NCBI RefSeq assembly: GCF_964355755.1
Contig: NC_092673.1
Span: forward strand, 4,159,001-4,223,000
Direction of reading: 5' to 3'
Source of the DNA: Antedon mediterranea
Lineage: Eukaryota; Echinodermata; Crinoidea; Comatulida; Antedonidae
DNA: 64,000 nucleotides
Of this stretch, positions 24,605-36,543 are shown in pieces. The translations under genes were made by a program, and so were the position numbers. The number at the start of each line of letters is the position of its first letter. The first letter of the stretch is position 1. The notes below the pieces were generated by a model. That model was not told where the DNA came from and did not search any database. It worked only from the letters and a program-made list of their open reading frames with translations.

Positions 24605-26640
24605 AGCTGTCATGGGATGCTAGTCAAGTCGCCCCATCGCAAAGTCGCCCCATACAAAGTCGCCCCTTACACAGTCGCCCCATCGCAAAGTCGCCCCAAA
24701 ACAAAGTCGCCCCGACACAGTCGCCCCATCGCAAAGTCGCCCCATCGCAAAGTCGCCCCAACGCAAAGTCGCCCCATCGCAAAGTCGCCCTAACACAAAG
24801 TCGCCCCAAAACGTTAAAAAAATAGTTTAAAAGTGCGTAAAATGTCGCAATGATACACAAAATAACACGGAACGTGTAGGCATAAAAGGGGAAGTCCCGC
24901 CATGTAGTCTCACAGGTCACATGATCATCCCCCATCATCATGAGAGGAAGCCCCCAACTAATCACTCCGCGCGCGGTCGCACTAACGTGCTAGCTCACCA
25001 CCGGAGGGAAACCCCCGTAATTACTCCGCCGTTGTCGCACTACCATACAACGCACCATCTGAAGATGGGGAAACCCCGCCGGAGTTTTACGATATCAGTC
25101 GCGTTCGAAATCGGTCGCGTTTAATTTTGGTCGCGATAAAATGATGTTATACGATCTAGATTATTTTTACTTTGGTCGATAAATATTTATTATTATCAGG
25201 TATATGATGAGAAAGATGTGTGCCTTCAAAAATGACAATTTGTAAACATAGTTTAAGATTATAGTATTATTCAGCATAATGTCATTTAACAGTACATAAT
25301 TATTTAAATGTGAAATATTTTATAGGGAACGTAGGCTACGTCTGTAACTTTTATTTTATATGCAACAAATTACGTAAAACAATTTATTTATAAACATTCA
25401 GTTTACTAATAGTATTACAATGAACATTGATTATAAGCCTGGAAAGGCAATCCCATCATTATATCCATTATAAAATTGCATCATATCACCACTATATGTC
25501 GTAAATGATGACGTGTGTGTATGTATTCGTCGTACGTCCGTGTACGTATTATTCCGTGCATCTTCACTGTCTTGTTTAATTTAAAATTAAATAAACACCC
25601 GATATGAGGATATTTATTAGGCATGAGATAATTAGAATGTTCTATAACCAAAAGGGTTGAAAAGAATTTCTTCAGTAAAATGATCATTCTGCTGTTGAAT
25701 ATAAAGCGACTCGCAATCTGAAACATTCTCTGAAACCAATCGGAGCTGCGCCTTCTGGTATCTGTTTCCTCACAGCTGCTACGACGTCTTTCTGCTGGCC
25801 GTCGGGGATTCCCCTTTTTAAAAAACACGCACACGATACGATGGTTTTCCATGGTCAAAATGTAGCGTACGATCATATCGGCGATGAAATCCTTTTTTTT
25901 TATTTCTTCATTTTGAAAAGTCATAATAAAATTAAATAACAACAGACACTTAACTTGTCAATAAATGCAAAGTGATCAATAAGTAGCCTATAACACTATT
26001 GTCTTACAACTACTATAAATCTATACGAAGGCCTACTACACATTTATATACTTATTATATTATCATAAAAAATGAGCTGGTAGGTTGAAGAAAGATTCGT
26101 AATTGTGGCTCTGGTAACTAATTTTAAAATCATATTAAATTAACATTTTCGAAACTATAAATCAGGGATAATCTTTTTAGAACTTTCAAACAAGGGACTG
26201 TTTTTTTAATGATTTCTAAAAAGCACATCACTCCATTAAAACCTGTAAAATAAAAATACAAATTATGTATATAATAGGATAAACATTATAATGTAGGCCT
26301 AGGCCTATACGACATTTAGCGCGACCAAAGTAACAACGCAATCGATATCAAACGCAACCGATATGATTAAAACAGCGTACTACTAGTAATAGCGGCGGCG
26401 CTTCATAGTCATACCGAAATAAAACCGTGGGCAACTTTGCGATAGGGCGACTTTGCGTTGGGGCGACTTTGCGATGGGGCGACTTTGCGATGGGGCGACT
26501 TTGTAATGGGGCGACTTTGCGATGGGGCGACTGTGCCGGGGCGACTTTGCGATGGGGCGACTTTGTATTGGGCGACTTTGTATGGGGCGACTTTGCGATG
26601 GGGCGACTTGACTGGATCCCCTGTCATGATAGTACCAGCA
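24605..26640. mobile_element. Non-autonomous DNA transposon with GGGGCGAC-array ends
   Basis: The left end (CATGGGATGCTAGTCAAGTC then GCCCC) and right end (GGGGCGACTTGACTGGATCC ... GTCATGAT) are imperfect inverted repeats. Inside each lies a tandem array of a 14-16-base unit, GGGGCGACTTTGCGAT: about 12 units inverted at 24635-24810 and about 12 direct at 26435-26610. Just inside are direct repeats rich in ACTCCG and GTCGCACTA (24950-25090) and paired GGTCGCG / TAGCGCGACC motifs. No transposase is visible. A 153-codon minus-strand frame (25481-25942) has no recognisable domain. Confidence 0.7.
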
Positions 26641-26907
26641 GTGGTGGTGGTGTGCAAGAGAATTGCAAATGCCAATGAATTGTTGCCTCCAGTCCAGTCC
26701 TAGCGGCCTGCCCTTTTTTCTAACTGTTTAGTTTATTTTGTTTTAATAGGCCTATAAATATGCTAGGCCTATCTGAAAAACTGTAATGTAATACCGAAAT
26801 TGGATACAGTAATGATACAGGATAAAGCCTAAAGGCTAGGCCGACTGTATATAACTTTTGTAACATGAATTTATATCTCCAAATAGATATCTTTGATGTT
26901 CTGAAGT

Positions 26908-29900
26908 ATGGAAATTGAACATAGACTGAGAGATTCTATTTCGGCAGAACCGCTTCCTCCGACAGAATCTGCTGAGATACTAATTCTCCGTGCCAGGTCA
27001 GAAAATGGAAGTATTGACAGTTTAGCGAGTGATCAAAGGAGCTTACACATCATAGATGATTTCCCAGAAAAGAAACGAGCCGAAGGCGAACTAAATGAAC
27101 AAGTAGAAAGCCTTCTGTTGGACAAAGTTGATAATGGCGACAAACTTGCTACATTTCAACTCGCACAGTTCTATTTTGAACAGGTATTATATTGTATTGT
27201 GTATATATTTTTTCAGTTGGAAATATATTTATGTAACATACTACAGTATGAGTCACAAATGTATCAAAAGTTTTCCTCCCATTTTACAATGTGTTGTTGA
27301 CTTTAGCTTGATATAAAGTTTGCGGTAAACCGCATATATTAGTTCTGAAATCAATTGTTGAATTTCTCGATGTTTCGATCAATATGCTCGTCCTCAGTGT
27401 ACTGAAAACTTGATCAACATTTGATTTCGCCATGCAAACCTTCAATAAATATAAGAGTTTAGCTTGTTATTACAGCTATCCACACTCTCATTATTTCTCT
27501 AATTGCAACTTTCTTTTAAAGGAAAGGAACACCCTGGGCTAAATGTGCCACTGTGCTTATAGATAAATGTAATAAAAACATGATTACAATGGTTCAAGGT
27601 ACAATAGTAAGCAATTTAGTTAAAAAATAGACTTTTAAACGACAAAATATCGGAAATTGAACAGCGCCATTTTGACAGGTTAAGAGCAATTATGTGACGT
27701 CAGATTAGGTGGACGCATTCAAGCAAATCCAAGCGCCCATCGTCTTAGTACAGTATTTCAATATGGAAGTGCGGGATATAACCATAAATAAAATCAATTA
27801 AATAGCCTAACATACCTAATATTTTCGGAATATGGCTTGGAGTTTTTATAATTCAAAAAATTTGGAACCAGAATATACAGAAAGAGAGTTAGTTTTGCGT
27901 CGTGCTGATGAGGAAAAAAGAAGAGAAGAAGAACATTCTCGAGCATAACAAGCCGTCGAAGAATGGTGTACTTTCGGCCAGTGTATCTGTACTGTATGCC
28001 TTACTAGGCCTAGAACTCGTGTTGAACGAAAATAAAGTAGACACTGCATCGTCAACCAACAGCCTCCGTTTGGAAGGTTGGCCAGTTAATTCCCCTACCA
28101 AATCCCGTTTGAAACAGCTAGGCAATAAAAGTAACAATAGATTAACAATAGCTGAAAGATTTACGAATTGGCTTGCAGAAGAAAAGATCGATCGAAGGTT
28201 TGTTTACCAAGCCAGCGCATGCTCATACCGTGTCATCGCCGTCCTGCATGACCGCATGTCGCGTTATTAGCCAATCATATTAGCGGATTCGCTTAGCCAA
28301 TAGAAGCGCTGAATGCAACCGCGAATCTTAAAATTTTCGTCGGCCGTATCTGACGTCACAAACAGGCTGCCATGAGCACAAGATGGCGATTTTCAAATGT
28401 CTTGAAAACAGCTTTAAAATCCTGTTTACTAGAAAACTACAAATCCGATTTAAACATAAATTGTGCTGAATATTAAGTTGGTAGGGTTACTTTTATAATA
28501 GTTAGGTAAGATATTAGGGTGTTCCTTTCCTTTAACATCTTTTCTGCACATGAGTTGACCATTAACAAGCCACAGTTCAGATGATCCATCTCGTCGTAGG
28601 TTTAGTGTTCAAATTATATTGCGGTGCGTTTACATCCTTGCGTTGCGTCCAAGTGGAAACCAAGCTTTATTCTTTAATACAGAAATATGTTGTCCCATTG
28701 ATAACATATTTGGAATTGTTAATGGATCCAGAGCTATAACTCAAAGTAACTCGGAATCACCATCAATATGATGATATTTTAATTGTTTATATTTTTAGGA
28801 TGACTACAAACGTTCGTTGATCTACTATGAGAAAATAAAGGACACAGATCCGCAAGCACAGTTTCAACTGGGTGTTATGTATCATGATGGACTAGGAACA
28901 ACTGCAGATCATGTGAGTATGAAGAAGCTACTGGTGAGGGTGTAAACAGCACATCATCTGACATAATCTTGATATGTTGTCCAATCATAAAAGTTGTTTG
29001 AGTATGGCTGATGTATCATTATTGACTTTTTTGACTTGACAAAATGATAACAAATTGGTTGAAAAATGTAAAAAAAAAACAAGAATTGGGTTAACCACAC
29101 AATTCTTTCTTGAGAATGAAGAGGGCGTGTTTCGACCTCTTTAACCAAGCATCCTCACTGTTACCCTTGCATCAAGTTTAACCTTGGTTCCCACTCGCAA
29201 CGCAACGCAAGGACCTAACCCAACGTAAGCACAAGCAATGAAATATTCGAATAGTGGCTTGTCATTGTTCAACATGCATAAATCCTTGCATTTCTTTTTT
29301 TTTTTATCACAAATTGGTTTGTTCAAGTCATGCATAATTTTTACTGTATATGTAATAATCTCAAGTTTTATTTTGATTAATTGATGCAAACAGAAAAAAG
29401 GGCATGAGTTCATGCTTAAAGTAGCAAACAACTTACATTCAAGCAACCAACACTTAATACATGTTGCGCAGTACAACGTTGGCAGGTCGCATTTTGAGGG
29501 GTGCGGTGTGAAGCAGTCTGACACAGAAGCTGAGAGGTGGTGGTTACTGGCAGCAAATGATGGACATCCTAAGGCTAGCATTAAAGCACAGACAGCTCTT
29601 GGCATGTACTACTGCCGTGAGGAGTCTCTAGATTATAAAAAGGTAACATGCAGTAGCAGTAAAGCTTGGTTCCCACTAGGATACAATGCAAGGACGTAAC
29701 GCAACAAAAGCTTGTTGACCAATGACAAGCGACAGTTTGAATAATCAATCGCTTGTGATTGGTAAACTTACTTACGTTGCGTTACATCCTTGTGTTGCAT
29801 CTCTAGTGGGAACCAAGCATTAAGGGATGAGAAAACAAGAATTACTACAAATAAAATATTTCGATTTGATATCATAGAGCAAGCAGTACAGACAAAAACA

Positions 29901-32032
29901 AAGATTTAATACCAGAGATTTACAAACTTGTTTTTGTTTTTTTCGTAGGCTTTTTTCTGGCATTCCGAAGCAACTGGAAATGGTAGTCTGGAATCTCAAG
30001 GTAAATATCCTTAATTGATTATCCGCACTTGGCTGATAACCCCTTGTTATTGTCAGGATCGTTGAAGTGACGAGTTCAAATCGAGTTTAGTTAGTATTAT
30101 ATTCTGGATTTGAGGAAAGTTTACTTTGATTTTAATTTAAAATAATACACATATTTTGTTTTTTATTTTTGAATTTTGAATTTGTTTTTTATATTGTTTG
30201 GAAGATTATACTATGCTTCAGTTTTCAATTTTGTTCCATTAAATTGTTATTTCTTGTGCACTGAGAACGACAATTATTAAACATTGTTATGTTGCTGGTG
30301 ATGTTTTAAATCTATCACTGAGCCATCATTTGAACTCATTGTTCTGCCACTGTGTGGGTATACGGTTGTAGCATAGAGATATTATCTCTATGGTTGTAGC
30401 AATGTAAATTTTGATATGTCTATATTCATGTAGGAGCCCTAGGTGTGATGTATGAGTTAGGCCTAGGATGTCACAAGAACCATGATTCTGCATTTGAATG
30501 TTTGAAGGAAGCATCTGAACGAGGCAACGTGTATGCCATGGCAAACCTAACAGCGCATTATTATGCTAAGAAGCTATACACAAAGGCAGCCGAGACCGCT
30601 GCTAGGTAAGTACTTCTACAGCACACACTCCCTTAGTGATGCTTAAAGGTGAAATAAGGAGGCAAAGGGTATTTACTCGTATAGGCTACCTCCTCTCATA
30701 GATGTGCAAGTCATATTTGTTTAACACTGCCTGCTATGATTAGCACCGTGGATTGAGTCAATAAACAGAAAAGAGCACCCAACATGGTTAATATTGATAC
30801 ACCATCTTTGTCTCTTACTGTTTCTAAACTGTTGCCACCACCCTTATTACAGAGTTGCTCAACTTAAAGACATTGAAGACATTTCAAGAAAGACGGATTG
30901 CTTACCAGTATTCATAGGTAAAGGCATTGCTATGGGCAGTTTCTACTATGCTAGGTGTCTTCATCTTGGACATGGTGTGCAAAAGGACAAAGACCTAGCA
31001 CAGACTTACTACAGCCAGGTATGTACTGTCATTTTAAATAAATGGAGAATTGTGTCCGGGAGGTATAACATAACAGCTCACTAATTTAATTATAATTCAC
31101 TAAAATAATTAACAAATTAGTTTTACTATGTTTTCCATTATGTTTTGGAATTGCAATCCTTCAGATTTTAACTCGGTGTTCCTTTAAAATTTATGAAGGG
31201 AGCCCTCTATTATTCTACTTTTACAAATCTTTAAATATGTAACCAGCATTTAAAGATGTATTGTCCCCCAAAAACATGAAAAATGAAGATTAATTAAATC
31301 AGACTTTGAATATGTTATTTTGTAGTTTTAATAAAGTTAATCACTTCCGTTAAAAAAAAATGAAAAAAAATAATGTTTTCACCTTTAAATTGACAAAATA
31401 AATGGTTAAATTCAACCAAAAACCCACTAGCTGGCAGCCAATTTGGCCATTTTTTGCTTTAAATTACAGTTTTTTCAGGTAAATACATTTTTTTTTTCAA
31501 ACCAATTTTTGGTCAAAGTGGGTAATTATTATGTTACATTAAAATGGAATATTCAACAACAATTTAGTTAAGAAATATTTTTTTCAGGGGGACAATACAT
31601 CTTTAAGCTGTATTTTAGTTTTATTCCAAAATAATAAATAGCTATCTTCTTTGTTTTCTACTCAATACTATCTCCACCTCTATTTACCAGCCTTATGCCT
31701 CTTATGTTTCTTTTCTTTTATTCCTGTCAACTCAGGCAGCGCTTGCCTGATATATCTATCTATCTTTGTCCAAGTACCTTCACTTGCACTGATGAAGGGC
31801 TAGTATTGCCCGAAAGATCTGCCAACTTTTCTGGCTGTTTTACTTTATCGTTTTGATTTTGCTTTTCGCTTTTTTTTTCATTGAGTATTTTTCCTTTGAA
31901 TTTATTTAAATTTTAATATATAGTGAGAACATTGTATAGTATTGTGTTTTATTTTATCCTATCCAGGCATTCAAATTCGATGGGAATACCACACAGATGC
32001 TACAGAACATGGTGACCCATGGAAAAATATAG
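26908..32032 (+). CDS. LRP2BP: LRP2-binding protein-like Sel1-repeat protein
   Basis: Soluble Sel1/TPR-like solenoid protein; vertebrate LRP2BP binds the cytoplasmic tail of megalin. Coding exons: 26908-27183, 28799-28912, 29394-29642, 29949-30000, 30434-30605, 30853-31018, 31967-32032; phases agree, giving 364 aa (vertebrate protein about 350). Acidic N-terminal leader (1-75), then repeats: QLAQFYFEQDDYKRSLIYYE (about 84-103), QLGVMYHDGLGTT (about 114-126), YNVGRSHFEGCGVKQSDTEA (about 156), ALGMYY/FFWHSEATGNG (about 200-225), ALGVMYELGLGC (about 233), MANLTAHYYAKKLYTKAAET (about 268) and YYARCLHLGHGV (about 315). The first two repeats and the DCLPVFIG stretch match LRP2BP order closely. ATG 26908 is the first in frame. 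Introns hold a 1-kb TIR element, several MITEs and a hammerhead-like motif. I see no clear AATAAA nearby. Confidence 0.94.
27308..27400 (+). repeat. Dispersed repeat family D, copy 2
   Basis: GATATAAAGTTTGCGGTAAA, TTGTTGAATTTCTCGATG and TTCGATCAATATGCT match 19132-19215. Intronic in LRP2BP. Confidence 0.55.
27526..28535. mobile_element. 1-kb DNA transposon with 18-20-base TIRs
   Basis: Left TTAAAGGAAAGGAACACCCT-like end and right AGGGTGTTCCTTTCCTTTAA end are inverted copies. It lies wholly inside LRP2BP intron 1. Two short overlapping frames are present: one from 27831 (MAWSFYNSKN..., lysine/glutamate-rich, ends 27947) and one at 27902-28270. Neither has a transposase motif I recognise. A non-autonomous or decayed element is the likely reading. 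Confidence 0.65.
28551..28673. mobile_element. MITE family B, degenerate copy
   Basis: Contains GTTGACCATTAACAAGCCAC and the right end CCTTGCGTTGCGTCC, AAGTGGAAACCAAGCTTT. Sits immediately beside the 1-kb TIR element. Confidence 0.55.
29171..29245. mobile_element. MITE family B, left-end fragment
   Basis: CCTTGGTTCCCACTCGCAAC and GCAACGCAAGGACCTAAC match the terminal part of family B; the right end is missing. Confidence 0.5.
29661..29824. mobile_element. MITE family B, full copy in LRP2BP intron 3
   Basis: Ends AAAGCTTGGTTCCCACTAGG and TAGTGGGAACCAAGCATTAA. The core has GTTGACCAATGACAAGCGAC and ATCGCTTGTGATTGGTAAAC. It starts 18 bases after the exon donor at 29643. Confidence 0.75.
31247..31607. 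mobile_element. MITE family C, full copy
   Basis: Ends TTAAAGATGTATTGTCCCCC and GGGGGACAATACATCTTTAA are perfect inverted repeats; the core includes AACATGAAAAATGAAGATTA. Other copies are at 23.77-24.05, 36.89-37.14 and 44.76-45.08 kb. Confidence 0.75.
31762..31818 (+). ncRNA. Candidate hammerhead ribozyme (Penelope-like element relic)
   Basis: Core CTGATGA (31789-31795), stem II GGGC/GCCC (31797-31800 with 31808-31811) closing loop TAGTATT, then GAAA (31812-31815). Stem I can form from CAAGT (31771-31775) and ACTTG (31782-31786), extended by TG/CA (31767-31768 with 31787-31788) around a 2-base bulge. A weak 3-bp stem III (ATC 31762-31764 with GAT 31816-31818) places a possible cleavage site after CTT (31764-31766). 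Such motifs are known in Penelope-like retroelements and retrozymes. No reverse transcriptase remains here. The weak part is stem III. Confidence 0.45.
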
Positions 32033-35000
32033 CTTAAATAATTGTATGCTGTGCCTTATAAAACAAATTCGGAAATATATAATTATATTTTATATAATAT
32101 AGTGCCTTGCTATGAAATTGACACAAATATAATGTTCGTAAACTTATTTATGTATAATATGTATATTTAATTTGATTATTTTGGTATTTTAAAGTGTTTT
32201 TATTTGTTGTTTTGAATTATAGATTGTAAATACAAATGTATGACTTTAAAAAGTGTAGAATGGTTTTTTTTTAAAGTTAAAAGTTTTTGTATTCACATCA
32301 TATTCATTAATAGATTTGTCATTTATGCCATCAACAATCAAGGCAAATTAACAAAAGGATGCTGAGCTCCGGCGATCAAAGGGTTTATCTGTGGCTGCAA
32401 CACAATCAGTTCCACGACCCTTAACAGCACCGCGCGACACAGAGAATGGGTACACGGTACAGTACTGTTAGTATTTGTTGCAGCCAGACATAAGATCAAA
32501 GGACTGTTACGAGTTCCTATCTTTGCCCAGTGTTCTGTTGTTAGATTGCCTTGCAACAATCATATTATCATGTTGTTAGTATCTTCATAATAATGATGTC
32601 ATCATCATCATCGTCATTATCATGTGTAAATCAGCCTAAATTTGTCATGGTACACTCTCATCACTTGCCCCAAGTCTGTATTTATTTTGAGGTTTTTCGA
32701 TGTTTGCACGTAGTATACGTATGAAACGCCGTATGTCCCAAAATATTTATCTTTTTACTAATAGTCAAAACTCCGTCTGGAACCCAGACTATCTCATCAC
32801 CTTTGAAGGTGCCTAAATTTTAGAATCATATCCGAGTAACTATCTTATCTCTGTGTTGGATACATGGATTTCCTAGGTAAAATATAAACCTGAAATATGG
32901 AGAGCCAAGGGTGAATAAACTCAAACCTACATAACTCAACTTTAAGGTCGTTGGCGTTAAAATAGACAATTAACAAAGTACTAACCCAATCATCATCCAA
33001 TCAAAATGCAGTATTAATGCAATTGTATGTAAATATACAGCTATACTAATCATTTTATGATAAACAGTTACATTTTATGAATGTGAGTGTACAATTTCTA
33101 ACTTTAACTATACTATACTATATCTGGGAAGAGTAAACTCTTTTCTGGTTTTAATGCTTTGGATCAATTCCTATCTCTCTCCATCTATCTATCTATCTTC
33201 AATCAATCAATCATTTGATTTATATAGCGCCATTCCAACATTCATTGCTCATGGCGCTGCCAAAAATATCAGAAAATGTGAGTTTGTCCAGTAGCACCTG
33301 ATGATCTTAAGTAATCGTTTGGCCCGCCCTCACAACCCACACATCAAATATAAGTTTAAAATCTTCCTAAAAACCCTTTTACAAAATACACAAAAACGTA
33401 TCGATAAATCCAACAAACAACTGTTATTCGAAATTCTCAATGGAATATCCAAATTATATTTTTGCAGAAAACGTACATCCTTACTTTCGATATTGTGCTA
33501 GATCGAATGGGTAGAAGTACCGGACTGAATAGAATGTATGAGATATATCTTTGCGTGTTTCGGTTTTCTTCATCATTATTATTAATCTCTTTACCCATCT
33601 TTAATTTGCATTGTTGAAATAACCTTTTATTAATAATACTTTTATAATAATAACCTTTTATTAATAATACTTTTATAATAATAACCATTTATTAATAATA
33701 CTATTAATACATTTTGTAAAAAGGTATAAAGAAGAGAAAATCTATTAAAATGAAATTGGCATGTTGAGCGCTTCTTATCGTCGGATTATACACAGACGGT
33801 TTAGGCTACCATTATGCTCTATCTACACTATCAAACTTGTTGTGACAACAAAATGTGATGTGCCCACATAATGGACATGATGATGTAATCACTACCATAT
33901 TTTGGTACATCACAACATTTTTCAAAATAGTTCCATATACAGAGCTGTGGATAAATTAGGCTTTCCAACATTAAGCGACTTACCAATGTATACGGGTTTA
34001 AAATGACACCCGCCTCTTCTCTTTCGTTTCATTTTCCACCCTTCCAACCACAAATGTAGATCGTAGAATTAATTTATCGATTTACGTCATGGATTCTTCC
34101 ATCAATAAATATTTATTTTCCGTCCTTTCCTTTGGTAGGTTAATTTTCGGTTCGGTATTTTTTTTTATTATTTAATTAATTTCTTTAATTATCTTTATTG
34201 TCCGTTTTTGGGCCCTGGGAAGAAGTTAAGCAACGTTGCGTTGGCGGAGCACGTGCTCTCATCAACTTAGTTGTTCTCATCATTTCGGAAATCCGTTGTT
34301 TTAGGGATGTGCTCTAGACATCGTTCAGTACGCTTTTATTTGAATACCTTGATGCTAAAGTTAATGGTTATATAACTTATCAGGAAACAATTGTCATTAT
34401 TACGTTTTAAAATTAGACCGTATTAAACGGTAATAAATGGTATGATAGATTCAATAATCATTTTAAGGTTATAGGTTTTTAAAACAAGGGTTACTTACAA
34501 TTGTAACTCGTCAAACAAGCTCTGGGGACCTTATTATCTTGCATCCCTAGTCAGGCTTAAGCGGGCTTAATGGTCCAGTAACAAGCCTAATTTGGAACGC
34601 TAAATTATTCTGTTTTGCGTCATGCACATATTTATTAATATATTAATGCGTTTTAAAGTCATTATGCAATTAAGACGAAACAAAGATAGTAGTAATCGAA
34701 AAATGTACCAAAATATAACAATAAATACCTCATAAATGGTTAATTTAATCTTCATAAAATAATTACTTCATTGGGCGTTGTATAATTAGTTCTTGGAAGC
34801 TGAAATAATTTAGTATAGTTTCAATGATAATTATCGACGCGTTATTATCGCAATGAAACAACTAAACGTAGATCGAAACATTACTATATTGTTTCTCACA
34901 CCACCCCATTTAATGACTTGTATGCCGTGGAAAGACAATACATGATAATGGTGGTATATTTTATGACCGATTCGCTAAAAATTACGGAAATGAAACCGTT

Positions 35001-35840
35001 TCAACCTGCCTTTTTGAAACATTTAAATCGAATTGATTTATACATGAACATGCGGCGAAAAATGTTTGAAATTGATTGCAAAAAATTTGGATATTGTAAA
35101 ATTGCAGAATTTATCAAACATTTTAAAAACACAATTATTATTGTTTTTATTTGTAAACTTTTATTGGATTTTTATGAAAGAAGATGCAGCAATAATCTGT
35201 GGATGAAATTGTGGTCTAAATGTATGAACAAATACAATTAATATTGTGCGCCATGTGACGATACGATGAATGATATTCCACCACCACCTCAGAACTATAT
35301 TAATTTACTATCGATTGCGCAAAATTGAGAAATATGTTATAATGGATTTTAGACGGGGAAATTGTCAAGTCATTAAGAACCATCTGTAGTATTCAGAAAA
35401 GAAACTTCAATTACTTTTAATGTCGCGAAAATACTTTTCATTGTATCGGAAGTTTAAGTTTCCTATTTCTTGAGAAAAAGGTGCTTAATATGAAATAAAT
35501 TACACTAATAATTGGCTTGTACTAATGCATTAATTATTATAAAAAAAGGTTATCTTTGATTTGAGAATCACAGATAAGCTCAATTAACATGATATATATG
35601 TACAGTTAATATCTCATCTATAGAAACTAAAACAGAATAAAATAGTAAAATCAAATTAAGTCAAAATGATGGACGGACGAACATCAACTATGCCGACAAT
35701 CGAAACCATATTTAATTTAAATTATTTACAATTATCATAGATCCTGTTAACGCTCGTAAACTAATGCTTACTTCTATTATTAACTGTATATTGCCAATAA
35801 TTGATTATACTGTTGATACGTAATTATTCTAATCAATGTC
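32033..35840. other. Intergenic region between LRP2BP and the first cytokine-like gene
   Basis: No supportable gene. About 33180-33265 holds a CTAT microsatellite followed by AATCAATCAATCATTTGATT and TATAGCGCCAT, a SINE-tail-like block. 33605-33710 is a TTATTAATAATACTTTTATA tandem repeat. 33812-33950 is a diverged family A MITE (left GCTCTATCTACACTATCAAA). The 107-codon frame at 34918 starts on TTG, is AT-driven and has no splice or homology support. Confidence 0.5.
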
Positions 35841-35917
35841 ATGTAATCATTTCGAGAGAGAGGGATTTTCCGTTATTGCTTTTAAGGTAAACATTATCGG
35901 TTGATTTTAGTATAAAA
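35841..35917 (+). promoter_or_regulatory. Promoter of the first cytokine-like gene (kappaB site and TATA box)
   Basis: ATGTAATCAT at 35841-35850 (C/EBP-ATF-like; the same 10-mer precedes the second gene), GGGATTTTCC at 35862-35871 (a perfect GGGRNNYYCC NF-kappaB site), and TATAAAA at 35911-35917. A transcription start near 35940 would give a leader exon without any ATG, ending at a GT donor at 36065. Confidence 0.5.
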
Positions 35918-36543
35918 ATGAGCGTGGTTTTACAAACTTCATTCATAACTTCATCGACGAGCATTGACTTACTTATTGTACTTCGAAGAGCAGAAGATAC
36001 CAGCGAACATCATACGTACAAGAAATTATTTACATTTACAAGAAATAACTATACTCAATATAAGGTAACTATCGCAATATCTTGTCTATGCATTGTATCA
36101 TTTCTTTACGGTATTTAAACAAATAATAAAATGAAAACTTCACTGTTATTTGAAATACTGTATTTTCTAAATAAAATTCAATTTAAAAATTATGCCAATT
36201 GACTATTTATATGCATAGATTTTTTTTAAATACACTGTAGACCGATATGGGTTGGATTATTATTTTACTTATAATTCAATTGAAAATAATACCAATTGTT
36301 AAAATATATGTATGGATCTATATAGTTATTTTCAGGTGTAAAATTTTTTTTTTAATTCTGTAGTAACAAAGTCGTTTATTTAGGCCTAATAATTGTACAA
36401 TTATTTGTGTTTTAGTGATGATATTAAACTTGTATAAATCGGACATACTATGTGCATTATGTATGCAATAATACTAAATACATAATTCGAAATAAAAATA
36501 ATATATTAATATGATATATATTTTTTTACAATTTTCAGATACG

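Noticed and set aside
24630-26620. CRISPR-like regularly spaced repeats
   Set aside because: The units are directly tandem without unique spacers, and the DNA is eukaryotic; they are transposon-end arrays.
34918-35241. 107-codon frame in the intergenic region
   Set aside because: Begins on TTG, has a lysine/isoleucine/phenylalanine composition expected of AT-rich DNA, and shows no signal, motif or splice partner.
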